NCBI GenBank assembly: GCA_937982115.1
Contig: CALJNE010000004.1
Location: 16,280 to 80,279 of the forward strand
Direction: 5' to 3'
Source: an uncultured Bacteroidales bacterium
GTDB lineage: Bacteria > Bacteroidota > Bacteroidia > Bacteroidales > ML635J-15
DNA: 64,000 nucleotides
Both the position numbers and the translations under genes were made by a program. The notes beneath the pieces were generated by a model that did no database searches, was not told the origin of the DNA, and saw only the letters and a program-made list of their open reading frames with translations. This document shows positions 9,951 through 17,786 of this stretch, piece after piece (position 1 is the first letter of the stretch; each line of letters starts with the position of its first letter).

Positions 9951-9972
9951 CAAGCCTAAAAAATACAGAACA

Positions 9973-10671
9973 ATGGAACTAAAGAAATCGCCAAAAGCCG
10001 ACCTCGAAAGAAGAAAGTTTATTTTTCTGGAAATAGGATTAATACTTTCTTTGGCAATTTGCTACATTGCATTTGAGTGGAAATCCGAAGAACTTTCTGC
10101 AAGTTCGTTAGGTGAACTCACATCACAGGACATGTTTGAAGAAGAAATTATTAATACTCAGCAGGAAACTCCTCCTGAACAACCGGAACCTGAACAACCA
10201 GAACCTGAGTCTGTTATAGAAGAGTTGATTATTGTTGATGACGATAAAGTTGTTGAAAATTTGAATATAAATTCCGAAGCTGATGAAAAAACAAAGACTA
10301 ATATCAATATTGTTCAAACAACTTTTAATGTTGAAACAGAAGAAGAAGTCGAACCTATTTCCTTTGCGGTTGTTGAAGAAAAACCAACTTTTCCCGGCGG
10401 AGAAGCAGAACTTTTGAAGTTTATTGCTGAAAACACCAAATATCCTGAAATTGCAAAGGAAAACGGAATTCAAGGAAGAGTTTTTGTTCAATTCGTTATT
10501 GACAAAAACGGAAACGTTACCAATGTAACAATAGCAAGAGGCGTAGATCCATATCTGGATGCTGAAGCAATCAGGGTTGTAAAAATGCTGCCAAGATGGA
10601 CTCCAGGTAAGCAAAGAGGGAAACCTGTTCCGGTAACTTTTGTTGTTCCCATTAATTTTAAATTGTATTAA
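9973..10671 (+). CDS. TonB-family energy transducer
   Basis: 232 residues. One N-terminal membrane helix (KFIFLEIGLILSLAICYIAFEW) is followed by an acidic, Pro/Glu-rich linker (EQPEPEQPEPES) and a C-terminal TonB domain: FPGGEAELLKFIAENTKYPEIAKENGIQGRVFVQFVIDKNG...PRWTPGKQRGKPVPVTFVVPINFKLY. It would span the periplasm and pass proton-motive energy to outer-membrane receptors. No ExbB/ExbD or receptor gene is adjacent, so its partner is unknown. It is a single-gene unit with its own predicted promoter and a strong terminator. Confidence 0.92.
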   Translation: MELKKSPKADLERRKFIFLEIGLILSLAICYIAFEWKSEELSASSLGELTSQDMFEEEIINTQQETPPEQPEPEQPEPESVIEELIIVDDDKVVENLNINSEADEKTKTNINIVQTTFNVETEEEVEPISFAVVEEKPTFPGGEAELLKFIAENTKYPEIAKENGIQGRVFVQFVIDKNGNVTNVTIARGVDPYLDAEAIRVVKMLPRWTPGKQRGKPVPVTFVVPINFKLY

Positions 10672-10694
10672 AATTTTCAAAAAATATTTTTATT

Positions 10695-10720
10695 GACCCT
10701 GCCTTTGGTGGGGTCTTTTT
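10695..10720 (+). terminator. Intrinsic terminator after the TonB-like gene
   Basis: GC-rich stem GACCCTGCC / GGTGGGGTC with a TTT loop, followed by TTTTT. Located 24 bases past the stop codon. Confidence 0.88.
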
Positions 10721-10741
10721 GTTACAAAGATTTCAAAAAAT

Positions 10742-11920
10742 ATGATCTCAACAGAAATAGATCCCGAAAGAGTAGTATTAGTAGGTGTAGTTAGTGTTGA
10801 CCAAACAAAAGAGCAAGTTGAAGAGTATTTGAATGAATTAGAATTTTTAGCAAAAACTGCAGGTGTAATACCTGTAAAAAAATTTATTCAAAATTTAGAT
10901 TTTCCCAATCCACGTACTTATGTAGGAAAAGGCAAACTCGAAGAAATACTCAATTATATTCTGGATAACGAAATTTCATTAGTTATTTTTGATGACGAAC
11001 TTAGTCCTACTCAACTAAGAAATATAGAAAATTTTATCAAGGTCAGAGTGCTTGACAGGACAAATCTTATTTTAGACATTTTTGCACAGCATGCACGTAC
11101 TGCATACGCCAAAACACAAGTAGAACTTGCTCAATATCAATACTTATTGCCTCGATTAACAAGAATGTGGACTCACCTCGAAAGACAACGTGGAGGTATT
11201 GGACTAAGAGGTCCCGGAGAAACTCAAATAGAAACCGACAGACGAATTATTCTCGATAAAATTTCCAGATTAAAAGATGAGCTTGCTCGTATTGATAAAC
11301 AAATGGCTCAACAAAGAAAAAACCGCAGCCAATTAATCCGAGTTGCTCTGGTTGGCTATACCAATGTTGGGAAATCAACAATAATGAATTTGCTAAGTAA
11401 ATCAGAAGTTCTCGCAGAAAACAAATTGTTTGCCACCCTTGATACCACAGTTCGTAAAGTTGTACTAAACAATTTACCGTTTTTACTCAGCGATACGGTA
11501 GGTTTTATCAGAAAGTTACCTCATAAACTCATTGAATCCTTTAAATCAACCCTTGACGAGGCTCGTGAATCCGATATTATAGTTCATGTGGTTGATATTT
11601 CTCATCCGTCTTTTGAAGAGCAAATTAATGTAGTTAATCAAACTCTTAGAGAAATAGGAGTAAGTGATAAACCAATACTGATGGTATTTAACAAGATAGA
11701 TTCCTTTAGCTACATCAAAAAGGAAGAAGATGACTTAAGTCCGATGAAGAGAGAAAATTTTTCGTTAGAAGATTGGAAAAATACTTATATGAATAAAATT
11801 TCTGCTCCTTGTGTTTTTATCTCGGCAAAAAATCGTAACAATATTGAAGAGTTTAAAGAAATTTTATTCAATATGATAAAAGAAATGCATTTCAAGAGAT
11901 ACCCTTATAGTCAAATTTAG
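10742..11920 (+). CDS. hflX: GTPase HflX, ribosome-splitting factor
   Basis: 392 residues. The HflX N-terminal domain is recognisable by NPRTYVGKGKLEEIL and the glycine-rich segment RGGIGLRGPGETQIETDRR, joined by a coiled coil to the G domain. G1 is GYTNVGKST (about residues 204-212), followed by DTVGFIRKLPHKLIESFKSTLDE and NKID. HflX binds the 50S subunit and rescues stalled ribosomes under stress. It sits between two terminators and looks monocistronic. A C-terminal stretch (SFSYIKKEEDDLSPMKREN) is an insert before the G5 region. Confidence 0.95.
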   Translation: MISTEIDPERVVLVGVVSVDQTKEQVEEYLNELEFLAKTAGVIPVKKFIQNLDFPNPRTYVGKGKLEEILNYILDNEISLVIFDDELSPTQLRNIENFIKVRVLDRTNLILDIFAQHARTAYAKTQVELAQYQYLLPRLTRMWTHLERQRGGIGLRGPGETQIETDRRIILDKISRLKDELARIDKQMAQQRKNRSQLIRVALVGYTNVGKSTIMNLLSKSEVLAENKLFATLDTTVRKVVLNNLPFLLSDTVGFIRKLPHKLIESFKSTLDEARESDIIVHVVDISHPSFEEQINVVNQTLREIGVSDKPILMVFNKIDSFSYIKKEEDDLSPMKRENFSLEDWKNTYMNKISAPCVFISAKNRNNIEEFKEILFNMIKEMHFKRYPYSQI

Positions 11921-11965
11921 ATAATTCGAAAAGTTATTTTATCGAATATGAAATAGCAAAAAAAA

Positions 11966-11982
11966 GAGGGACGATGTCCCTC
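11966..11982 (-). terminator. Intrinsic terminator after fabH
   Basis: Stem GAGGGAC/GTCCCTC with a GAT loop. The minus strand continues into a T-run (plus strand AAAAAAAA just left), so it ends the yceD-rpmF-plsX-fabH transcript. In the plus direction the following bases are not a T-run. Confidence 0.82.
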
Positions 11983-11989
11983 AAAATTA

Positions 11990-13021
11990 TTATTTTTTAT
12001 CGAAATCCGGATTATCTGCCACAGCACTTCCATCATAAGCCCATTTGAGATAGCAAGACCCCCATGCAAAACCTGCTCCAAAAGTTGCTATTATTATATT
12101 ATCGCCGGGTCTAAGATCATGCTCATATTCCCATAAACAAAGAGGAATTGTTGCAGATGTGGTATTTCCATATTTAGTGATAGTCAACATTACCTGACTT
12201 TTATCAATTCCCATTCTTTTTGCAGTAGCTTCAATAATTCTCATATTAGCTTGATGAGGAACAAAATATTTTAAATTATCAAAAGTTAGATTGTGTCGTT
12301 CCATCATTCTAACAGAAACATCGGCCATATTAGCTACAGCTGCTTTAAAAACAGGTTGACCTTCCTGATAAATAAAATGCTGTCTGCGTAATATAGTTTC
12401 AAAAGTAGCAGGACGGAGCGAACCTCCGGCTACTTGATGCAAATGATGGCGACCACTGCCATCAACATGCATAATTGAATCAATAATTCCGTAACCGTCA
12501 ATACAAGGTTCGAGCATTACAGCACCTGCACCGTCCCCAAAAATCGGAGATGTATTTCTGTCGTTATAATCAACAATAGAAGACATCTTATCAGCACCAA
12601 CAACCACAACCTTTTTGTGAGTACCGCTTTCAACAAATTTTGAAGCAGTTATAAGGGCAAACAAGAAGCTGGAACAACCTGCATTCATATCATAACCGAA
12701 GGCATTTTTAATGCCAACTTTATCACAAATAATATTGGCGGTTGCCGGAAATTGCATATCAGGAGTAACCACTCCGCAAATAAGCATATCAACTTCTTCG
12801 GGTTTGGTTCCTGTTTTACGAAGCAATTGTTTAACAGCTTCCGTAGCCATATCGGAAGTAGCTTTCCCTTCTTCAAGCAATATACGACGTTCTTTTATAC
12901 CGATTCGTTCCATTATCCACTCATCAGAAGTGTCAACCATACGCGACAATTCTTCGTTAGTTAAAATATAAGGAGGAACGTATCCGCCTACTCCGGTAAT
13001 GGCAGCTCTAATTTTAGTCAT
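11990..13021 (-). CDS. fabH: 3-oxoacyl-ACP synthase III (KAS III)
   Basis: 343 residues. The Cys-His-Asn triad is visible: nucleophile in MNAGCSSFLFAL (about residue 114), His in FVPHQANMRI (about 255), Asn in KYGNTTSATIPL (about 285). It condenses acyl-CoA with malonyl-ACP to start fatty acid synthesis. The start overlaps the plsX stop by 8 bases, so the two are co-translated. The C-terminal tail YDGSAVADNPDFDKK extends slightly past the usual end. Confidence 0.96.
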   Translation of the reverse strand: MTKIRAAITGVGGYVPPYILTNEELSRMVDTSDEWIMERIGIKERRILLEEGKATSDMATEAVKQLLRKTGTKPEEVDMLICGVVTPDMQFPATANIICDKVGIKNAFGYDMNAGCSSFLFALITASKFVESGTHKKVVVVGADKMSSIVDYNDRNTSPIFGDGAGAVMLEPCIDGYGIIDSIMHVDGSGRHHLHQVAGGSLRPATFETILRRQHFIYQEGQPVFKAAVANMADVSVRMMERHNLTFDNLKYFVPHQANMRIIEATAKRMGIDKSQVMLTITKYGNTTSATIPLCLWEYEHDLRPGDNIIIATFGAGFAWGSCYLKWAYDGSAVADNPDFDKK

Positions 13022-13967
13022 TTTTAAACTCCTTTTTTAATTTATTGATTATTTCTGATTCAACAATTCTATAACTCAGATAAATCATATTTTTTACTGC
13101 AAGTGCACTACTCTTTCCATGTCCGACAATTACCGGTTTATTTACCCCAAGAATTGGAGTACCGCCATAATTTTCGTAATTGAAGTTGTTAAAATAGTTA
13201 TCCGTGATATTTCTTAATTTAATAAGGCTGTAGAATGACTCGGCTAACTTTAATACAACATTTCCGGTAAAGCCATCGGTAATGATAACATCAACTTTAT
13301 CGGCATTAAAAATATCACCGCCTTCGATATTTCCAATAAAATTAATTTGCGAAGAATTTTCCAGAACATGATAAGTAGTTTTTGCTAAAACATTACCTTT
13401 GGAGGATTCTTCTCCTATATTCAGTAATCCAACTTTAGGTTCAGGAATATTCATTACATTTTTAGCAAAAACAGAAGCTAAAATTGCATATTCGAGCAAA
13501 TTTTCCGGTTTTGGGTCTGCATTAATTCCTACATCTGCCAGCAGATTGTTTTGTCCTTTATCGTTAGGAACAAGAGAAGAAATGCAAGGCCTTTCAATTC
13601 CGGGAATGGTTTCAATGACTTTTACTGCTCCTACCAGCATGGATCCGGTATTTCCGGCACTGGCAAAGGAATCAATAAGCCCTTTTTTCAAATAACCAAA
13701 GCCCATAACAATAGACGATTCGGTTTTTTCCATAAAAGATTTAACCGGATCGTCATCCATTGAAATAACGTCGTTACAATTAACTATTTCAACAGTTTTT
13801 GGAAGCCTTAAATATCCTTTTTGTTTAAAAAGATTTTCTAAAAGATCTTTTTTCCCGAAAAGGACAAGTTTATCGTTTTCTGAAAGGATATCAAGTGAAA
13901 GAATTGCCCCCTGAACAGTTACTTCGGGAGCATAATCTCCACCCATTGCATCCAGTCCGATTTTCAT
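13014..13967 (-). CDS. plsX: Phosphate acyltransferase PlsX
   Basis: 317 residues. Family motifs are MKIGLDAMGGDYAPEVTVQGA at the start, SAGNTGSMLVGAVKVIETIPGIERPCISS in the middle and VDVIITDGFTGNVVLKLAE toward the end. PlsX makes acyl-phosphate from acyl-ACP for phospholipid synthesis at the membrane surface. It lies between rpmF and fabH, the order found across many bacteria, with a 4-base gap to rpmF and an 8-base overlap with fabH. Confidence 0.96.
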   Translation of the reverse strand: MKIGLDAMGGDYAPEVTVQGAILSLDILSENDKLVLFGKKDLLENLFKQKGYLRLPKTVEIVNCNDVISMDDDPVKSFMEKTESSIVMGFGYLKKGLIDSFASAGNTGSMLVGAVKVIETIPGIERPCISSLVPNDKGQNNLLADVGINADPKPENLLEYAILASVFAKNVMNIPEPKVGLLNIGEESSKGNVLAKTTYHVLENSSQINFIGNIEGGDIFNADKVDVIITDGFTGNVVLKLAESFYSLIKLRNITDNYFNNFNYENYGGTPILGVNKPVIVGHGKSSALAVKNMIYLSYRIVESEIINKLKKEFKND

Positions 13968-13971
13968 AGGA

Positions 13972-14157
13972 CTATACTAATTCTTCCTTACTAATAGCTA
14001 ATTTGCCGCGATAGTAACCACATTCCGGACAAACATGATGGTATTCAACTGTTGCTCCGCAATTTGAGCATTTTGCCAATGTTGGTAAACTTGCCTTATA
14101 ATGTGTACGGCGTTTGTGTTTTCTTTGCTTCGAACCTCTTCGTTTTGGATGTGCCAT
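13972..14157 (-). CDS. rpmF: 50S ribosomal protein bL32
   Basis: 61 residues: MAHPKRRGSKQRKHKRRTHYKA, then a zinc-binding form with CSNCGATVEYHHVCPECGYY (four Cys). The size and basic N-terminus are standard. It is the second gene of the yceD-rpmF-plsX-fabH operon. Confidence 0.97.
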   Translation of the reverse strand: MAHPKRRGSKQRKHKRRTHYKASLPTLAKCSNCGATVEYHHVCPECGYYRGKLAISKEELV

Positions 14158-14174
14158 TTTATTTAAATTTAAGG

Positions 14175-14714
14175 TTAATTAAAATTATTATTATTTTTTA
14201 TCTCTTGTAACTTTGCCCACCTGATATCAGGATCACTATTTTCTTTTGGTTTTAAATCTTCTAAAATTTTCAGCATTTTTGGATTACATGTTGAATGCCC
14301 ATGTTCATCATCCTTATGCATTCTTGATAATGGTAATGCAAAATGTGCAAATTCATAAATAAATTGAGAAATGTTAATCTCCTGCTTGCCTCTTTCGAGA
14401 GTTACGTAATCGGTATTGGTGTCAAAGTTTGTCTCATCACCGAATTCTACGTAGATCTTATCTTCGAAATCTATTTCTTCCGTAACTTCATCAAGGCATC
14501 TATCGCAGGGAATACGAACATCTCCTACTAAATGAATATCTAATTCCAATGAATTTGAATTCTTAATTAATATAACGTCAACGTCAAAATTTCCACCTAC
14601 AATTTCGCTTTTTTCAAAGTAAGAAAAAAATTCATCTCTTACTTTAAAATCAAAATCATACTCACCGGTATCGAGACCATTAAACGATATAATATATCCG
14701 TCAATCAAATTCAC
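14175..14714 (-). CDS. YceD/DUF177 family protein
   Basis: 179 residues. The DUF177 signature is the paired Cys region IPCDRCLDEVTEEIDFEDKIYVEF, followed by YEFAHFALPLSRMH and a C-terminal SDPDIRWAKLQEI. In many bacteria yceD precedes rpmF and the protein is linked to 23S rRNA processing or ribosome assembly. The start appears to be GTG at 14714; no upstream ATG fits. It heads the operon leading into rpmF, plsX and fabH. Confidence 0.9.
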   Translation of the reverse strand: MNLIDGYIISFNGLDTGEYDFDFKVRDEFFSYFEKSEIVGGNFDVDVILIKNSNSLELDIHLVGDVRIPCDRCLDEVTEEIDFEDKIYVEFGDETNFDTNTDYVTLERGKQEINISQFIYEFAHFALPLSRMHKDDEHGHSTCNPKMLKILEDLKPKENSDPDIRWAKLQEIKNNNNFN

Positions 14715-14804
14715 CTTAAAAAAATTTCCTGCAAAATTACAAAAACAAATTTATTTATTAAAAATTTTTTATTGAATTAAATTTTTAAACTAAGCTACTT
14801 AAAA

Positions 14805-15974
14805 TCAGACAATTTTGTTTTTAAAATGTTTTTTCAAAATTATTCTGAAACAAGTTCCAACATTAATTTCGGAATGTTTAACAAATATTTTTCCGTAATG
14901 ATACTGTTCTATTATTCGTTTAACAAGGGATAATCCCAGCCCCCAGCCCCTACTTTTGGTTGTATATCCGGGTTTAAATATTTCTTTGAATTTTGACTTT
15001 GGAATGCCTTTTCCATTATCTTCAATATCAATAAATATTTCTTTTGGATTTTCGTCGATTTTAATTTTTATAAATCCACTTTGTCCAATGGCATCAGCGG
15101 AATTTTTACATAAATTTTCCAGTACCCACTCGAAAAGTTCTCTGTTTAATGGCAAAAGAAGTGGTTTTGAATTGTCGTATTCGGGAATAATTTTAATGCC
15201 ACTGGGGAATCGCGTTGTCAGATATTTAATTGTTTCTTCAACAACCTGATATAAATTTTGTTCTTCTAATATTGCTTTTGAACCTATTTTAGAAAATCTG
15301 GCAGCAATTTTTTCAAGGCGATCAACATCCTTCTGAATTTCTTTTAGTAGGCGGGAATCAACATCTTGAAGTTTAAGGATTTCAAGCGCAGCCATTAGTG
15401 ATGATATTGGAGTTCCCAGTTGGTGTGCAGTTTCTTTCGACATTCCCAACCATACTTTGTCCTGTTCGGCTTTTCGAGCAATACTAAAAGCAAAATAACT
15501 CACTAAAATAAATAAAGAAACAATTCCTAACTGAATAAAAGGATAATACTTTAACTGAGTTAAAAGATATGAATTTGAGTAATAAATTCGATTAAGCTCT
15601 ATTCCGTCATCGGTACTTATAATAAAAGATTCGTTCCCGTTGTTTTTAAACTCATTCAGTATTTTTTTTCTAAACTCGGGATTTTGCATTTTTACAGAAT
15701 CAAGATTGCGAAAACTTATAATTTCATCATTATTATCAACTAAAATTACAGGGATTGTCTGGTTATTACGAAGAACTTCAAAATAGAAACTCACGTCTTC
15801 GTCGGGTTCGGCATTAATGAGTTTTTGTGTAGCCTCGGCCCATAGCATTATACGTTTGTATTCCTCATTGGATAGATTTTGCATTAAATTGTTAGTGTAC
15901 CATAGAGACATAGCACCAATCAAAACAGCAAAAACCACCAATAATATTTTCCATCCGTTTTTATATAATTCCAT
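14805..15974 (-). CDS. Membrane sensor histidine kinase (orphan)
   Basis: 389 residues. Two membrane helices (about 9-27 and 146-166) flank a periplasmic sensor segment of roughly 115 residues with no recognisable fold. The DHp domain has the phospho-acceptor in SKETAHQLGTPISS (His184). The ATPase part shows the N-box ELFEWVLENLCKNSADAI, DNGKGIP (G1) and GWGLGLSLVKRIIEQY (G2). No response regulator is adjacent, so its partner is unknown. The upstream neighbour is a HAD phosphatase; the 30-40 base gap may mean co-transcription. Confidence 0.92.
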   Translation of the reverse strand: MELYKNGWKILLVVFAVLIGAMSLWYTNNLMQNLSNEEYKRIMLWAEATQKLINAEPDEDVSFYFEVLRNNQTIPVILVDNNDEIISFRNLDSVKMQNPEFRKKILNEFKNNGNESFIISTDDGIELNRIYYSNSYLLTQLKYYPFIQLGIVSLFILVSYFAFSIARKAEQDKVWLGMSKETAHQLGTPISSLMAALEILKLQDVDSRLLKEIQKDVDRLEKIAARFSKIGSKAILEEQNLYQVVEETIKYLTTRFPSGIKIIPEYDNSKPLLLPLNRELFEWVLENLCKNSADAIGQSGFIKIKIDENPKEIFIDIEDNGKGIPKSKFKEIFKPGYTTKSRGWGLGLSLVKRIIEQYHYGKIFVKHSEINVGTCFRIILKKHFKNKIV

Positions 15975-16014
15975 CTTTAAATTTATAGCATAAAACGTAT
16001 TAACTCTTTATATA

Positions 16015-16683
16015 TTATATATTGCTATTTTCAACATTAAAGAAATCAAGAATATTTTTTGCCAGAGAAACCGAATCGTTTGCCAAAAAATCAGGATTAA
16101 ATTCGGTTAGTATTTCAGGAGAATTAAAACCCCAACTTACAGCAAAAACCGGAACTTTAATTCTTTTCATTGCTTCTATATCTCGTACTTCATCACCAAC
16201 ATAAATCAACTTTATTTTATTTAGTGAATATTTACGTATCAAATGAGAGACTACCAAATCTTTTCCGAAAATATTCTTACCTGTATGAACAAAGTCAAAA
16301 TATGATTCAAAGTTGTTATTTTTCAAAAAAGTATTTATGTTCTTTCGGGTGTTAGAGCTCATCAGGCCCAATCTGATTCCGTTGTTTTTGAGTGTTTTTA
16401 ATACGATATCTATACCTTCAATAGGTTTTATCTGATTTATTCGCTTAAAAAGTTCAGTTCTTATATGCACAGTGAAAATTGGGATTAAAAATTGAGATAT
16501 TCCACATTCCTTAAAAAGTTCGAGAGGCTTCATCTTTCTGAACTTTTCTTTATCTTCGTATTGGAGTACTTTACAATTATATTTCGGAGCAAGGTCGTTA
16601 TAAATTTCGGCTATTATTTCGAGTGTATCGGCAATAGTTCCGTCAAAATCAAAAATCACAAAATTTGCATCCGAATAATTCAT
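16015..16683 (-). CDS. HAD-superfamily hydrolase, phosphoglycolate phosphatase-like
   Basis: 222 residues from ATG at 16683 (a TTG 36 bases upstream is less likely). HAD motifs: I is VIFDFDGTIADT; II is the SSN of LGLMSSNTRKNI; III Lys is near GKDLV; IV is YVGDEVRDIEAMKRIKVPVFAVSWGFNSPEIL. The helical cap between I and II is of the PGP type. It dephosphorylates a small phosphate ester; the true substrate cannot be read. It shares strand with dusB and the kinase but has its own spacing of about 80 bases from dusB. Confidence 0.88.
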   Translation of the reverse strand: MNYSDANFVIFDFDGTIADTLEIIAEIYNDLAPKYNCKVLQYEDKEKFRKMKPLELFKECGISQFLIPIFTVHIRTELFKRINQIKPIEGIDIVLKTLKNNGIRLGLMSSNTRKNINTFLKNNNFESYFDFVHTGKNIFGKDLVVSHLIRKYSLNKIKLIYVGDEVRDIEAMKRIKVPVFAVSWGFNSPEILTEFNPDFLANDSVSLAKNILDFFNVENSNI

Positions 16684-16764
16684 TAAAATGTTTTTTTCAA
16701 AGATAGGTAAATCAAGCAAAATTTACAAAAAATAAGTAAGCTATTTTGTTACTGAAGAATAATC

Positions 16765-17772
16765 TTATTCCAATTTAAAATCATTAAATTTCAGATGTCC
16801 GAAATTTTCTTCAATGAAATCGAGGAGTGAATTTATTTCTTCGTATGAGTTTGCAGTGAGTAGTTTAATTTTTGTTTCCCGGAAGTTTGGAATACCTTTA
16901 AAATATAAAACAAAATGACGACGCATTTCGTAAATTCCTCTCATTCCTTCTTTAAATTCCATTGATTTTTGAAGGTGTTCGCGAGCAATTTTAACACGTT
17001 CCACCACATCAGGTTCGGGCAATTCTGTTCCTGTTTCAAGATAATGTTTTACTGTTCTAAAAATCCATGGGCGGCCTATGGCAGCTCTTCCGATCATAAT
17101 TCCATCCACGCCATATTTTTCAAAGGCTAAAGCTGCTGATTTTCCATCGTTAATATCTCCGTTTCCGATAATTGGAATTTTTATTTCGGGATGGTTTTTA
17201 ACCATGGCTATTAGCTCCCAATTAGCAAAACCTTTGTACATTTGAGCACGAGTTCGTCCATGAATTGTAAGAGCAACGATACCGCAATCCTGTAGCAATT
17301 TGGCAACTTCGAGAATATTTATTGATTCGCTGTCCCAACCAAGACGAGTTTTTGCGGTAACAGGAATTTTTGATACCTTTACAACACTCTCAGTAATTTC
17401 TTTCATGAGTGGTAAATTTCTGAGCATACCGCTACCTGCACCTCTGTTGGCAATTTTTTTTACCGGACAGCCGTAATTAATATCCAGAAGATCGGGATTA
17501 GCTTCGTTTGCAAGAATTGCGGCTTTTTCCATGGCATCAGGAATATGTCCATAGATTTGAATTCCGACCGGTCTTTCGTAATCGAAAAGTTCGAGTTTTT
17601 TCAAGCATTTTTTAGCATCTCTAATCAGACCGTCAGAAGAAATAAACTCAGTAAACATCAGGTCGGCACCGAATTTTTTGCACATAAAGCGAAATGAAGG
17701 ATCTGTTACATCCTCCATTGGTGCAAGGATTACAGGTTTATCAGAAAAATTAAGATTGCCTATAATGGGCAT
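16765..17772 (-). CDS. dusB: tRNA-dihydrouridine synthase (DusB type)
   Basis: 335 residues, an FMN TIM barrel plus C-terminal helical domain. Motifs: VILAPMEDVTDPSFR, DINYGCPVKKIANRGAGSGML with the catalytic Cys, TAKTRLGWD, LTIHGRTRAQMYKG and GIMIGRAAIGRPWIF. It reduces uridine to dihydrouridine in tRNA. It follows infB by 14 bases on the same strand and is probably read from the rimP-nusA-infB transcript. Confidence 0.94.
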   Translation of the reverse strand: MPIIGNLNFSDKPVILAPMEDVTDPSFRFMCKKFGADLMFTEFISSDGLIRDAKKCLKKLELFDYERPVGIQIYGHIPDAMEKAAILANEANPDLLDINYGCPVKKIANRGAGSGMLRNLPLMKEITESVVKVSKIPVTAKTRLGWDSESINILEVAKLLQDCGIVALTIHGRTRAQMYKGFANWELIAMVKNHPEIKIPIIGNGDINDGKSAALAFEKYGVDGIMIGRAAIGRPWIFRTVKHYLETGTELPEPDVVERVKIAREHLQKSMEFKEGMRGIYEMRRHFVLYFKGIPNFRETKIKLLTANSYEEINSLLDFIEENFGHLKFNDFKLE

Positions 17773-17786
17773 AGAAAGAGACTAAA

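Noticed and set aside
10123..10680. 185-codon minus-strand reading frame opposite the TonB-like gene
   Set aside because: It is the antisense of a clear gene, Phe/Asn-rich and without motifs or its own start signals.
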